From contig OZ038320.1 of assembly GCA_964035795.1 (NCBI GenBank), positions 11,568,118 to 11,632,117 of the forward strand: a stretch of 64,000 nt of DNA, written 5' to 3'. Position numbers and translations under genes: made by a program. Shown in pieces: positions 15,201-24,516 of the stretch; position 1 is the first letter of the stretch, and every line of letters starts with the position of its first letter. The notes below the pieces were generated by a model. The model was not told where the DNA came from. It did no database searches and was given only the letters and a program-made list of their open reading frames with translations. The stretch is from Pterobdella sp. o SKG-2022. Taxonomy: Eukaryota; Annelida; Clitellata; Hirudinida; Piscicolidae.

Positions 15201-18200
15201 CGTTCTATAAAGCAAAATACATAGTTTAAGACTGTAACACTTTACTTTATATCAAATAAAAATATAATTATTTCACTTGATCAATGGGTGTTTTGAAAAC
15301 AGCAATAGTTGATTGATTCAAAGCTTCTTCTTGGTTTTCTAAACTTCTCAACACACTAAACAATTCTTCTTCATTATTAAAAGTTGTTCTTTTACTCGCT
15401 TCTAATACTTCTGTTGCCTAATTGTATGAGTGAACAATTTTAATAACATTCAATTACATTTTTGAATGAATAATAAGCTAAATATTCATAAATGAGACAA
15501 ATAATAAAAAAAATAAAATAGACATCTTATAATCCAATTAAATACAACTTATATACCTGATTAAAAGTAGAATAGTAATCTTGCACAACCGAAGCATATA
15601 TGACACGGGCTTGAAGAACATCGAAAAGGCAGTCCCATTGTTGTTTTAATAGGCCAGTTAAAGTTACCTTCGTCACACGGTCCTTGGTATGATAAGGTTA
15701 AAAGTAGTATTTATGATGTTAAGTGTTACTGTGTTTTGATGTTGAGTGTTTTTATAGAAAGGTCAATAAAATAAACTTTATAATCTTAACCTAACAAATA
15801 TTTTGGATAAGTTTATGTGTATTTTTAAATCATAGAGTAATTCATAAAGAGACTTTCATATCATTGAACAGTTGTTGATGGAACTGGGAAAACTGCTGAG
15901 TCCTACTGGATCCTTCCATTAGTGAGCTGCCATTCACTCCTTCTAGTTTGCCCACCACTTCTGAATTCAACCATTCCCCTAACTTGAAATGTAAATACTT
16001 CATCTAAAACTTTGTCGATCAATTTTTAAAAATAGTTTCAAGTAATCCTCAAACCGTATTAATTGCCTCGTTTTCTTGTCTCTGCGATAAAACTGCTTCA
16101 CTTCTCGCTGCATACATACAAATAATTAACTTGATTTCTATTCATTCAATTTAATAAACTCAATTTATACCATGAAAACTGGGTTCATATGAAAGAGGTT
16201 CTCTGGAAGAAGTTTGTTTAGTTGAAGGCATGTTCGCCCATTTTAATGTCAGTTGGTTCATTCGGTCATATACTTTAGCCAATTTTTCTTTCATATTTTC
16301 AACCATTCTTGTTTCTTCTCCAGCTTGATTTCTATATGTTACAGATTATTAGTTTAGTAATGAATAAAAAAAAATTGAATAAGTGCTTTTAAAAACTATA
16401 ATAAAAAACTACTAATCCAATTAAATGAAAATGAAACCCGTAATTTCTTGAAGTGAGTTTGTTATTGAGGTTGAGAGCGTCTTGGTGAAGCTGTTGATGG
16501 TAGTGCTTCAAATGTTTGACTTTACCTGGTAAACTATCATTCCTTGTTCTTCTCATTTCTTTCCCATTCTGTCTATTATTTACTCTAATCAAGATTTGGT
16601 CAACTTCAGAGAGAAACTGGAAGAGAAGTGAAATTTGGTGAATATAGTATAATTTGGTAATTAAAGGAATTCGATCGTTAGGTTACCCCTATTTCAGGTT
16701 TCACAGAGCTCTATATACTCGAATTTTAAGTTCACAATGTTATAAGAAAATATGTGAAAAAAATATTAAAACAAAATGAAAATTGCAAACCTGATCAGAT
16801 TTAATATTGAATAAAGTGACGGCTTGTAATCTGGCTTCTTGGAACACCCCATGGAATTTGGCCCAAGCTTCTCTCAATCTCATCTCCCTCTCTCTTAAGA
16901 GTTGTGAATTTGTTTCGGAGTTTTTACAAAGAAAATATGCAGCTTGTATATTTTTTTGTCCTAACTCATAGCTTTTCTGTAATATTGGTAATTTTAAAAT
17001 AGATTTTAATCTGTTAGTAAACTTATAAAGGTATGAACTTTAATATCAAATTTATAAATTTAATTACATGAGCAGTTTTTTCAGCTTTATCAAATTCTTT
17101 TTGAGATTTTTCTAAGGTGGGCAAATCCTTCAATGCATCCTCATTTGCATCATTTTTCATCAGTTCATTTAGTTCTTCCAAATACTCAATTGCCTTCAAC
17201 AATGAACTAATTTTAATTCATGAATCTTCAATCAATGTTAAAATTAAATAAAAAATCATTCAACAATTTCTGAATGCATTCATTAAATTTATTAAAAGTT
17301 TCAAAATTACATTATCTTTTACTATGTATTCAAAACTCCTATTGACACTTGGAAGTTTAGTTTTATAAACTTAAAATATATACAAAAACTCTAAAAAATT
17401 CCCAAGCTACATTATGCTTTTATATGTTCTTACTTCATCAACGTTCTGTAAGCAACTTTTAAGATGCAATTTTTGTTCAACTTCCAACTTTTTTTCTTCC
17501 ACCATATCTAACATTGCGGCAACATCCCCTTGAATTTCTGATACCTATTTTTTTAAATAAATTCTAACACAAAGTAGTCTTTGTCCATAAGTTAGCAAAA
17601 AATCTAATATTTTTATATCGCATTCATTAATACTCAATGCTAATTATACAATATCCCTGGCAAAAATGTTTCTTAAACATTAGAAATTAAAACCTGGTTG
17701 AACTCGATCAAACCTTGGAATCAATTTCGTGCATATCGTCTCTCCAGTCAGAAGCAATTGTGTCATTGACTATGATGTACTTGGCTTGGGTGTTCAGATA
17801 TTCTTTCAGGTTTTGGGCTTCTTGTGTACTCAAGTTGCATACATTAACTGTGTTTCATTCAATTCAATCAATATATTTTGTTTATAATTCAATTTTCTTT
17901 CCAGAAATTAACTATTATTTTAATACAAACGATATTTACTGCTCGCATTTTTTCAAAAGTGAATAATCAATTTTTAGTTAAAAAAGTAAGTGACCTAATT
18001 CATCAGATAATCTATTAAGAGCGTCGAAATAATCTTGCAATGTTTTATCTGTGAGTAATAGTTTCAAATGGTTCCCTAACTCCAGAAGCAACTTTGAAAT
18101 CTGCAAAAGAAAGACAGAAATATGCTAATATTCTCTAAATTAGATGCTTTTGATTAAATAATACGGGTAGTTTTGGTATTGAAAATTTTTAACACTCCAC

Positions 18201-20990
18201 ATACCTGACTGATCAGCTTGTAGAGCCTCACTGAGGCTACAACAACGGTCCTTCGAGCCTCTAGCCTGCAGGCGAAATCTTTGCAGACCCGATCCATCTC
18301 GGTGAATTGCATTTGTAACAAAGCTTTTCTGTTTAGAAATTATGAAATCTTTATTAAAACCTGAAACAAAACATTTATCCATATTTCTTTTGGTGTAAAG
18401 AATGATTTTTTGATTTTTTTGTCATTTTCCACATTTACGGAAATTTCATTTAATTTACCCTGATCGTCATCTCCAAAAATTTTCTCAAACGTCTTATTAA
18501 CCTTGCCTCAATCCTTTCTCAAAGACCATTATTAAATATTATAATTTATTTTAATGAAAATAGTTTTCAGTCACTTTAATAACTCAATTATTTCAAATGT
18601 TTAAACAAAATATAAAACATATAATTTCACTTTTCTTGATTGCATTCATTTGAATCCAAAACTTGCGACAATTTGTGGGTCAATTCGGCATACTTTCCAT
18701 AGGAGTCCTATCATTTTTGAAATATTACACAATGCTGTTACAATTCATGCATAGAAAGCTCGAAATTATGTATATAAAATTCTAATTAGATTATTTATTC
18801 ACAGCAAGTTCACATTTTAACATATGAACTTTTATTATACTAACGATGCATTTGATCTCAAGTTGTTCATGCTGTCTCCTTATCTCGTCAGCCTCTTGCA
18901 AGTTTCTGCCTACTCTCCATTGAGAAGATAAAATTTTGTCGCATGGACCCAAAATGAAGTCAACCACCTTGAGATTATATTGAGCAACATCCATATTAAT
19001 TGTTTTAAAAAAGTTCGTCTGAAACTCTTAAAGTCTGAATAAAAATAGAAAAAACATTTAAACTTTGGCTCTAACGCTATTTACTTAACTACATGGGTTT
19101 TCAAAAATTTAATTAAATATTACCATTAACAAAACATACGTTTCTTATTGAAATTTCCATTTCTTTTATATTTCCAACTACTTTTCCTTCTTCCACCTTT
19201 TTTTTCCATAGCCCACCTAGTCGATGCAATCGTTCTTCCATTGATTTCAATAACTTTTCGACTCTAGTGTTCATCACAAACTGATCTTCTTCATAACTTT
19301 CGTTACTTCTCAACTGATTAGCTTCCAGATATGAGTAACCTTGAAAATTTATTTTAATTACGTCACACTGAGCGCTTTAAATAGGTTATGAGACTTGCAA
19401 ATGAGCTCATTATGATGATGTATACTTTGAATTCACAAATATCTTAATTAAATTTAAAATATTTTTACAATAAAATTTTTTTTGAAACCTTTACTCATCA
19501 GAGTTTTTAGTTCTTTTCTGGCGACTCCACTGTTTTGCCTCAACTCCTGTATATAAGCTCTCATTTCAGGGTTCATAAAAGCACCTTCATTAAGTTCTTG
19601 ACCATAAATCGAGTTACGTTGATTGCCATTGTTTTGAAAGAGGGATTCAAATACCCTCACAGTTAACGTGTCCACAAGATCAAGTCTTTGTTTCACAGCT
19701 TTTGAATAGGACTCTAAAAACTAGAAGAGTATTGAATACAGTAATATGAGTATTCATATTTTAATTGCTCATGGTATATAAAGCCATTTTTTACAAATAA
19801 ATTGAAAAATTAATTAATAATTTATAAAATACTTATTATACTTTATTTTGTAAAAATAATTTTTGTAATAAAATTAAAGAAAGCTTTAAAAGATATTGAC
19901 TAACAATCCTTGAATTGACCCAGCCGACGTGGTCGTACTCGTAGATTCCTCCCAGTTGTATGGGCAGATGTTGGTAGTTTATCATATTCCTTAGAATATC
20001 TCTAGAAACTACGTCTATCTTGAATAGAATTTATAAATAATAATAAATATTATGGTAATATCTGAACTTTTAAGTCAATCAATGAATATATTATCTGGTT
20101 ATTTGATAGTATAAATTTTGTAAAAATTAATTACTTTAATTTTCTGACTAAGATTGCTATCTATTTCGATTTTATTTTCCTGGTCGTGAAGTATCAAGAT
20201 ACGATTCAAAGCGCTTCCATAGGCATCCTAGTTCAATCAAAAAATGAGAATATTCAAAAATTTGAAAAATTTTTTTTATAACTTTTATCGAATTTGAAAA
20301 AAATTACAAACTATTCATTTTAAACTGTATAACATAAAAACGATGCATAATGAAGAATATTAGTTGCGTACTTGACAACACATGATGAGAGAATTTATTT
20401 GATTTTGAGGCTTTTTTTGGTTATTGATGATGATTGTCACCCCTCTTTTGATGCTGGATTCGCTATTTTAAAACATAGCATGGAATGATTTAGTCAGTTG
20501 ACAGTAATAACTTTCAACTTTTTAATTTAGAGTTTCTATAAAAAAATCCATTACGTTTAGCAAATATATTCCAAAAAACTATATTCACCTAGGAATAGTG
20601 CCTAAATACTTGAGAACAGTGATAACGTCTTCGTTTTTATGCAGCTGATGTTGAGGCAACACAACCAGGGGACCATTGTTGAAACCTTTGCCACCTATGA
20701 TGTTTATACACATGTATACAACTTTTAATAAACTACTATTTAAACTTTTATATATGCTTCAATGATTGGAACCTGGGAGATATGCTATTTGCTTTTGCAA
20801 CAAGTCCAAAATGCTTTGAGCTTCAGCTCTGTTGCCTGGAACAGAATTTACGGTTGTAAGGTGATAAATTACGCAATTGATTTAAACTAACAAAAAAAAG
20901 TTGAAAAATTTTTTAATTATAACTAAACGAACCGAATCTTCTTGCAAACGATTGCACATTCAGATTCGTCAAATCACTGCTCAAATCCAT
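1..20990 (-). CDS. Giant Sec14-spectrin-Ig-SH3 scaffold protein (SESTD1-like N-terminus), 3' end outside window
   Basis: 54 exons were chained with compatible phase from an ATG at 20990-20988 to the left edge, giving about 3,930 codons. Domain order is Sec14 (20.99-19.9 kb), about eight spectrin repeats (19.7-14.8 kb), then twelve Ig domains (13.2-0.3 kb) separated by Ser/Lys/Glu-rich linkers, with one SH3 between Ig9 and Ig10. The Sec14 part and first spectrin repeats fit SESTD1 better than Trio: YDHVGWVN after the Sec14 fold, and a VVDFILGP...SQW spacing in the next repeat. The Ig part looks like titin/obscurin-type muscle proteins, so a cytoskeletal scaffold role is inferred. No GEF or kinase domain is seen in the window. 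The first ATG is preceded by an AG that could be an acceptor, so upstream exons are possible. Two adjacent genes (break at 14.8-13.2 kb) remain an alternative. Confidence 0.8.
302..663 (-). CDS. Ig domain 12
   Basis: Exons 663-444 and 370-302. KKLQDIIVYEGETARFDCLI, SKFWPKQTVSWFFQNKPIES, VCLEVYEVHVDDA, intron, GLYTVRVSNDHGVVESSCFL, KVEG. The intron falls in the F strand (DDA-GLYT). The B-strand Cys is present; the F-strand Cys is replaced (YTVRV). Confidence 0.82.
1080..1926 (-). CDS. Basic mini-exons and a polar linker exon
   Basis: Exons 1926-1881 (SPKKMDFKMNLKKK), 1800-1758 (PFKKVEKKVEIERQ) and 1595-1080 (TNIEETVNRKQMHSHTESSS and onward, about 170 aa). All three join in phase. The 1926 acceptor lacks a pyrimidine tract, so it is the least certain. 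No domain is recognised; the composition is Ser/Asn/Lys-rich. Confidence 0.5.
2025..2409 (-). CDS. Ig domain 11
   Basis: Exons 2409-2282 and 2223-2025. EPPSILAKPKSQFVNENEDA, TFTCKFKGGFTLQ, intron, IFWLKEKQPIKPDNHINIVA, KNCSLEDSGKYTVGAFGADG. The intron lies just before the Trp, the same position as in Ig3, which suggests internal duplication of split Ig units. Confidence 0.8.
2570..2911 (-). CDS. Ig domain 10
   Basis: One exon with a full I-set domain: VMVELLKNVTAKDGEGANLE, CIIHGEPKPLIVWFYNQKIL, VCSLQIKEVYPEDGGRYTVV, AKNSTGVASSSAELVVVENE. The B-strand Cys is present; the F-strand position is Val (YTVVAKN). It follows the SH3 exon directly in phase 1. Confidence 0.85.
2970..4201 (-). CDS. Linker exon ending in an SH3 domain
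   Basis: The largest exon (1,232 nt). About 310 Ser/Asn/Asp-rich residues are followed at about 3240-3040 by an SH3 domain. It shows the ALYDY-like start AKSFYEPDRDDVISLHEGEK, VELLERPDMDWWLVRKFFD with the WW pair, and GLVPSQLL as the GxVPSxYL-type end. It is followed by KTDFDREISDLLS, a segment that in position resembles what follows the SH3 of UNC-89/obscurin. No DH or PH domain follows; the next exon is an Ig domain. SH3 domains bind proline-rich ligands; the partner here is unknown. Confidence 0.82.
4356..4992 (-). CDS. Lys/Glu-rich linker exon
   Basis: A 637-nt exon dominated by Lys, Glu, Ser and Thr (KVVEEKTEKKKIAETKKQEA; KIGNKDKSKDGREQ). It resembles the charged spring-like or disordered segments of titin-family proteins, but is not a clear PEVK repeat. 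The donor GTATGT at 4355 (phase 2) was preferred over a later one because only it joins the SH3 exon in frame. Confidence 0.6.
5246..5572 (-). CDS. Ig domain 9
   Basis: Exons 5572-5472 and 5411-5246. SLPPCLELLESHALKLECHF, IIWLK, intron, DNKEIKKDSRLKIETSKNRT, ILEIDSLTKRDDALYEVSLK. The F-strand Cys is replaced by Val (YEVSL). The intron sits just after the invariant Trp. The donor GTAGGT at 5245 cuts off the downstream open frame, which is not Ig-like. Confidence 0.72.
5642..6592 (-). CDS. Long unstructured linker exon
   Basis: A 951-nt exon with an open frame from DPKFSKIYATEKDQTENNEF to a GTAAAACC donor. It starts with the DPKFSK tag also seen before Ig3, then runs acidic and polar (EIPIEVSEIVEIQNNDVEKE; KKIPKVLPKPTEETE). 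One more hydrophobic stretch (FKYCCLKLFFMPQ) is odd for a linker. No domain recognised. Confidence 0.65.
6667..7500 (-). CDS. Ser-rich linker and Ig domain 8
   Basis: A single 834-nt exon. The first about 170 residues are Ser/Lys-rich and lack a known domain (MSSNKSSLRSSPVPSCPSPF; RKKRRIEAVKRKNSINQMKK looks like a basic nuclear-type patch). The last about 100 are an Ig domain: TPPIILKALPTELKVTDGQS, IITWYFNDKVLNDNPDMETF, QDSGIYKCVIQNEHGQVSTS. The B-strand Cys is missing (FDLFFYV). Confidence 0.82.
7710..8429 (-). CDS. Ig domains 6 and 7 in one exon
   Basis: A 720-nt exon with two complete Ig domains. Ig6: TAPLFVEELKDIEVDDGDSL, KLCCVVVGHPSPVISWFRND, DSGNFVCLAKNNHG. A basic linker (TKSESLQSSRRLSFNDLKQM) contains RRLS, a possible basophilic kinase site. 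Ig7: FKTPKFLKELFDKEVTDGTQ, PTPSIEWFFKEDLIKPSSDF, DDEGVYRCKATNLMG. In Ig7 the B-strand Cys is replaced (SFEVEY). Confidence 0.88.
8625..9566 (-). CDS. Small linker exon after an 864-nt intron
   Basis: Exon 8702-8625 encodes ENKVANNQIISHKESRSDSL and a few more residues, and ends at a good GTGAGTG donor. The intron 9566-8703 was read on both strands: it is AT-rich, no other in-phase exon was found, and I see no recognisable element in it. Confidence 0.6.
9567..10562 (-). CDS. Linkers and Ig domain 5
   Basis: Exons 10562-10529, 10371-10234, 10169-9911 and 9756-9567. Two short Ser/Lys-rich linker exons are followed by Ig5: EPSAPVFMILPSSAIVDEGG, VKFCTKVSGNPVPNVAWSIN, intron, then NVLEILKAKKYDHGEVKVLA and RNYVGSQEHTVSLTVKEP. 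The F-strand Cys is lost (EVKVLARN). The donor at 9910 (phase 0) was chosen because the next exon must start in phase 0. Confidence 0.75.
10744..11543 (-). CDS. Linker exon and Ig domain 4
   Basis: Exons 11543-11437 (acidic linker VGRDKCEGDVVFEEGHEVD), 11226-11091 and 10951-10744. Ig4: VEPRFIGTNEDDTVQACIGE, KLSNK, intron, ITGQPHPDVTWLKDGVEMEK, then VHSLVIKNLKDKDAGVYTCR and ASNRAGKTTKDVLLVVE. It is a textbook I-set domain with DAGVYTCRASNRAG, of the type seen in obscurin, titin and UNC-89. Confidence 0.85.
11623..12110 (-). CDS. Linker and Ig domain 3
   Basis: Exons 12110-11851 and 11778-11623. An Asn/Gln-rich linker (NNGNQFINGNVSHNYYQQQ) and a Pro stretch precede DPKFSKSSAPKVISGFGKV. The Ig domain follows: LLQCRVVGEPLPN, intron, IQWFKDGRPIRP, DCSLTINMATIQDVGHYECV. 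Both core cysteines and the Trp are present. The intron falls just before the Trp, as in several other Ig exons here (phase 0). Confidence 0.8.
12212..12798 (-). CDS. Linker exon and Ig domain 2
   Basis: Exons 12798-12698 (linker APITERQKS...), 12608-12463 and 12333-12212. The Ig fold is split by an intron after the C' strand: KLQDTTLDVGDDVILECALP, AKWYKDGVEVDKK, then HGVHRLVIEKAKKVHSGRYA with Cys and MTLKIND. The 12333 acceptor (after AAAAG) is the one that restores phase 2; an acceptor further upstream would add residues without homology. Confidence 0.75.
12878..13192 (-). CDS. Ig domain 1 (I-set, without the core cysteines)
   Basis: A single 315-nt exon holding one complete Ig domain: EPLKITNGLANQVVSEGKPV, then IVTWYLNGKEI with the invariant Trp, and DRGLYSVSAKN as the F strand. 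The two core cysteines are replaced (FSVIV for the B-strand Cys, YSVSA for the F-strand YxCxA). Loss of the disulfide is common in intracellular muscle Ig domains of the titin/projectin type and argues for a cytoplasmic protein. Confidence 0.85.
13293..13335 (-). CDS. Candidate alternative first exon of an Ig-only isoform
   Basis: A short minus-strand ORF starts with ATG at 13335-13333, reads MHVFPKKAKVVSFN and stops at a GTGAGA donor at 13292. It ends in phase 1, exactly what the first Ig exon (13192) needs, so the join would read ...SFN-A-MCTLLR. No in-frame acceptor is needed upstream. It may be chance: the exon is only 43 nt. Confidence 0.3.
13336..14782 (-). other. Long intron between spectrin and Ig parts
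   Basis: This is the longest intron of the giant gene (about 1.6 kb in total, 14782-13193). I see no further coding exon on either strand apart from the candidate alternative first exon at 13335-13293. The stretch is AT-rich and could hold an internal promoter for an Ig-only isoform. Confidence 0.4.
14783..19720 (-). CDS. Exons 7-24: spectrin-repeat rod
   Basis: Exons: 19720-19489, 19339-19140, 19018-18845, 18707-18631, 18328-18205, 18100-17995, 17847-17714, 17544-17434, 17193-17068, 16976-16791, 16616-16438, 16331-16171, 16110-16055, 15982-15854, 15682-15557, 15417-15277, 15204-14965, 14858-14783. They encode about 860 residues, room for some eight repeats of 105 aa. Helical heptad patterns are clear, e.g. 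ARLQAVTLF, MNTRVEKLLKSMEERLHRL and FACRLEARRTVVVASVRLY. The first repeats align in order with SESTD1 (GP-x(5-7)-QW spacing, then a LQQKHE-like segment, here IRRQHEQLE). Later repeats are more diverged and could correspond to CCDC141-type repeats. The last exon ends in phase 1, which matches the first Ig exon. Confidence 0.8.
19905..20990 (-). CDS. Exons 1-6: divergent Sec14 (CRAL-TRIO-like) domain
   Basis: Exons: 20990-20933, 20835-20773, 20694-20589, 20462-20372, 20227-20135, 20018-19905; phases 1,1,2,0,0,0 all join. The product starts MDLSSDLTNLNV. It contains the strand-turn GGKGFNNGPLVVLPQHQL, then a KRGVTIIINNQ core strand matching the 'RGFTVIVD' strand of SESTD1/Trio Sec14 domains, and ends with GGIYEYDHVGWVN. 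In this subfamily the domain binds phosphoinositides or contributes to protein contacts rather than lipid transfer (family knowledge for SESTD1). The short length (about 175 aa) is normal for the Trio/SESTD1 type. Confidence 0.8.
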
Positions 20991-23900
20991 ATCTATATAA
21001 CACTAATCTCATATAAATGCTCAAATATTTTCGAAACTTGTACGTTTTAGAAAGATAATTCAATTTTTTTGAAAACCAATTTAGGTTAAATCGAATAGTT
21101 CAGTCGTTTTGAAGCCATCAATTCAAGGGGTTCACCTTTCAAAATAAAAACTTTTCAGGTAAATAGGGATGGCTGTGTACATTAGTTAGCGCCATATTGC
21201 ACGACAGCACTAAATTTTTTTGGAAATACCCGATTTTTCAAAGTTAATGAAGTTGAAAAATTTAATTGAAACTAATTAGAGTGTATTGGAAACAAAAATT
21301 AAATTTTTAATTAATTTTGGACAAAGTTTTATCACCATTAGGTTAGAAAATGAAAATTTTGTTTACCACTTCCATTCATAAAACTTTGACATTGAAATGA
21401 AATCATGATTACTCAATTTCTTATCAAATAATTTATTTCCACATGTTCAAAATTAAACAAAAGTTTATCGATAGATTAGCTCAAAAGATGAATATTATTA
21501 TATTGTGCTAAAGTTAACCATTTATTCGAATTTAGTTCATTAAAATGATTTTTTTAATAGTTAAGCTTTATTAAAGCTGTAGTAAAAATTTTTATCATAA
21601 AAATGTTATCTAACCGATAAATATAACCAAACTCTTTAGTATGCCACCAGCCTTCGAGATCAAAACACATTCGAAAGAAATTTATTGAAACGCCGACCTA
21701 CAACATTATCAATAGAAAAGGCTCGATTATAACAGGCAGCTCAGCCAAAAATAAAATTTAGTGTACTTTGTAATAGAAACATCTTGAACATCGCTTATTT
21801 AATCTAAAAAAACTTGTATTTTAAATGACTTTTTCTGAAAGGCAAAAAAACCGTATACTTTTGAAACCTATAAGAAATATTAGACATCAATTGAATATTC
21901 ATCTTCATTTTCCTTCAAAGTTGTTTTCCATGAGATATTAACAGTTTCTTTGAAGTTTCATAATGTTATAAGTGATTGATGAAAATATACATTTGCTAAT
22001 CACTTTTATGTCTCGCTCTCTATTTAAAGCTGTTAATAAATTTTCAACTTGTTTTAATGCACGACTGAATTATTGAGAGAAAAACTTCTAAAATAGCCCC
22101 AGATTAAGTGTATTATTTTGTCTGACCTTCTAGTTTCTTCTGAGTTGGATAAGTATTTTTCAGTAGATTTATTTTCTTAACAATAATTTAAGGTTCAGAT
22201 TTAGTAAAAATTTTTAGCTTAAGTTTAATTTGATTATTTTTAAAAATGGAAATCGAGGTTTTATTGGAAATAATTTTTAAAACTTTTGTCGATTTTTAAC
22301 AAACACGAGGTTTTATTAACAGCAAAATTTTTTTCAAATAAAAAAAAAATATTTAAAAACCTTTTTCATGAAACACTTTGTATAGAATGTGCCGACTAGA
22401 CGTTTGCATTTATTATGGTCGTGGGAAGTGTATTTATTTAGGTTATAAGTGCCTTTCCGAGTGAATGAAAACGATAACTTGTTAGATCATAAAGTGCTTC
22501 ATAAACCTTTCAGGAATATAATAGAATTTTATTAATATACTCATATATACAAACTTGAAATCTTAAAACTCTAAATTCACTAGAAATTGAATGAAGGCCA
22601 GATTGAAAACATTTTTCTATTTCCCAAGTGTTATTTCAACGTTAACTTGAAGTGTATGCATGAATCATTTATTAGAACTTTCTACAACATCTTTATGTGA
22701 GGGTATTTTCGAACTGAAGAAACAAGATTAAGTAACTTTATTATGACTCAATCCATGCCACTGTACTAAAGAGCACCTCAATTTGGTCATCGCATTAGAA
22801 GTTCTACCTAGACTGTCACAGAGCATCTCAAGACCTAATGATGAAAATTAATTGGAAGTATCTAGCAAAAAGATAAAAAGCGTTAAATGGTAATGGTCCT
22901 CTTTTGGATGGTCCTTTTGATTGCTAGACTCGATAAAATCTGTGAATGCTTGTAAATAGATATTGCATCTATATGTACTTTTTTATAACACTGATTCAAT
23001 TAAAAATTTTTTATTACACTTTAAAAATTGTAAATACAGAATTTTACACAAAAGCATACAAGCGTGCGTTTAAAATGTCAATTTTCATAAAAATTTTAAA
23101 ATTAAAAAATATTATTAAAAAAACTTAGAAACATTGCTAGGAAAACACTGAGAATATTTAATAATCTATAATGTAGCGAAATTTTGACAAATAAAAATAG
23201 TATAAAGTGAGTACTTATGTATGGGAAATGTGAAAAGTAGATGGACTTCTATTAATAATACTTATTGGTGGAATGATATATAAATCTAGAATAGTTCAAA
23301 ATTTTTACTGATCATTAATGATTTTAAAAAATGAAAAAATTGAACTTTAAATGATATTTCGATATAAAAATGCCTGTGAAGCTGATTAGACGCGTTATAA
23401 ATTATACAAAGTACCGATACAACTAGATTTGTAAAACGAAATGCTGGTTTCCATTTTTGATTAGCTTGATATGAGGAATTCATCAATTATGATATATGCT
23501 ACGATGCATCGAAGTAACACACACAAACAAACAAAAACACACATACACGTGGGCATACTCCTTGAGATTTGAGATATTGAATTAAAATCCAAATCAGCAT
23601 AAAAAAGATTCAAATGTAGCTTAAAAACTAATAGATATAAAGTTAAATTTTTGACTTCCAAATAATGAATGTTAATACCAAACAAGTAATAATAAAAATT
23701 AATCTCAAATTTATGAGTAAAGCCAATGGTATATACGGTCATAGTAAAAAAGAAGTGACTTATAATATATAAAAATGATAAATCAACCATGATTTGTTAC
23801 AACGAAAAATGATATATTGAAACGAATGTAAGCGATCTATAACAGTAAGAGAATTGCGATGAAATAATCAAAAGGGCTAACCCATTAAAAGTAACGCTGT

Positions 23901-24516
23901 TTTTCAAGATTTATATCTTTATCGACAAAAATATAAGTTTGAAAGTTTCTCTACATAAACTGTTACCCAAACTTTAACAAAAAATTGAAGTGACAAGTTA
24001 TGAATAAAAGAAACAACCATGTAACGCGCTCGATCAAAGAACAACACCGTCCCACAGATGTTACTAGTGCAATTAAAAGACGCAAAATACCCATCAAATG
24101 ATTTTACCGTAACTGAAAACATAAAAAAATATGCCATGAGAAAGTTTATTCCAATAAATCAAAAACGAAAAAACAAAATGATAAAATCATTGATACGTTA
24201 TGAAAGCAGATACTCAAAATTTTACGATTAATTTGATTTAACTTTAATTTAAGTTGCATAAATTGATTTAATATGACTTATTAATATCTACGATATTTTT
24301 TGAAGTAAACTTGAAATGAACGACTACAATTAGAATAAATTGAAAATTTCTTAATCCATGAAACAAGTCTTAACACTAACAATAAATTAGTCATTCCAAA
24401 ATATAAAATAAATAGCAACAATAGCTAAAACATGATTTAAATCTTAAAGTTCGAAAACAAAACTTAAAACATCCAATTTTTTAATCAATGTATATATAAA
24501 ATTCACGTAAAATTGA
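20991..24516. other. Intergenic region between glypican 3' end and the giant gene
   Basis: About 3.5 kb, AT-rich, with only short open frames (60-110 aa) that look random in composition. A CA/CAAA-rich run lies near 23518-23552. It must contain the glypican 3' UTR (high-coordinate side) and the giant gene's promoter (low-coordinate side). I see no convincing gene or RNA in it. Confidence 0.5.

Noticed and set aside
19905..20990. Trio/Kalirin as the identity of the Sec14-spectrin gene
   Set aside because: Sec14 plus spectrin fits, but there is no DH-PH after the repeats, and the YDHxxWxN and GP...QW features fit SESTD1 better.
23518..23552. CA-rich run as a CRISPR-like or regulated repeat
   Set aside because: An irregular simple sequence of about 35 nt, without spacers or unit structure.
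23461..24137. Two minus-strand open frames with hydrophobic segments
   Set aside because: Phe/Tyr/Ile/Leu-rich frames are common in AT-rich DNA; no signal peptide, family or splice support.
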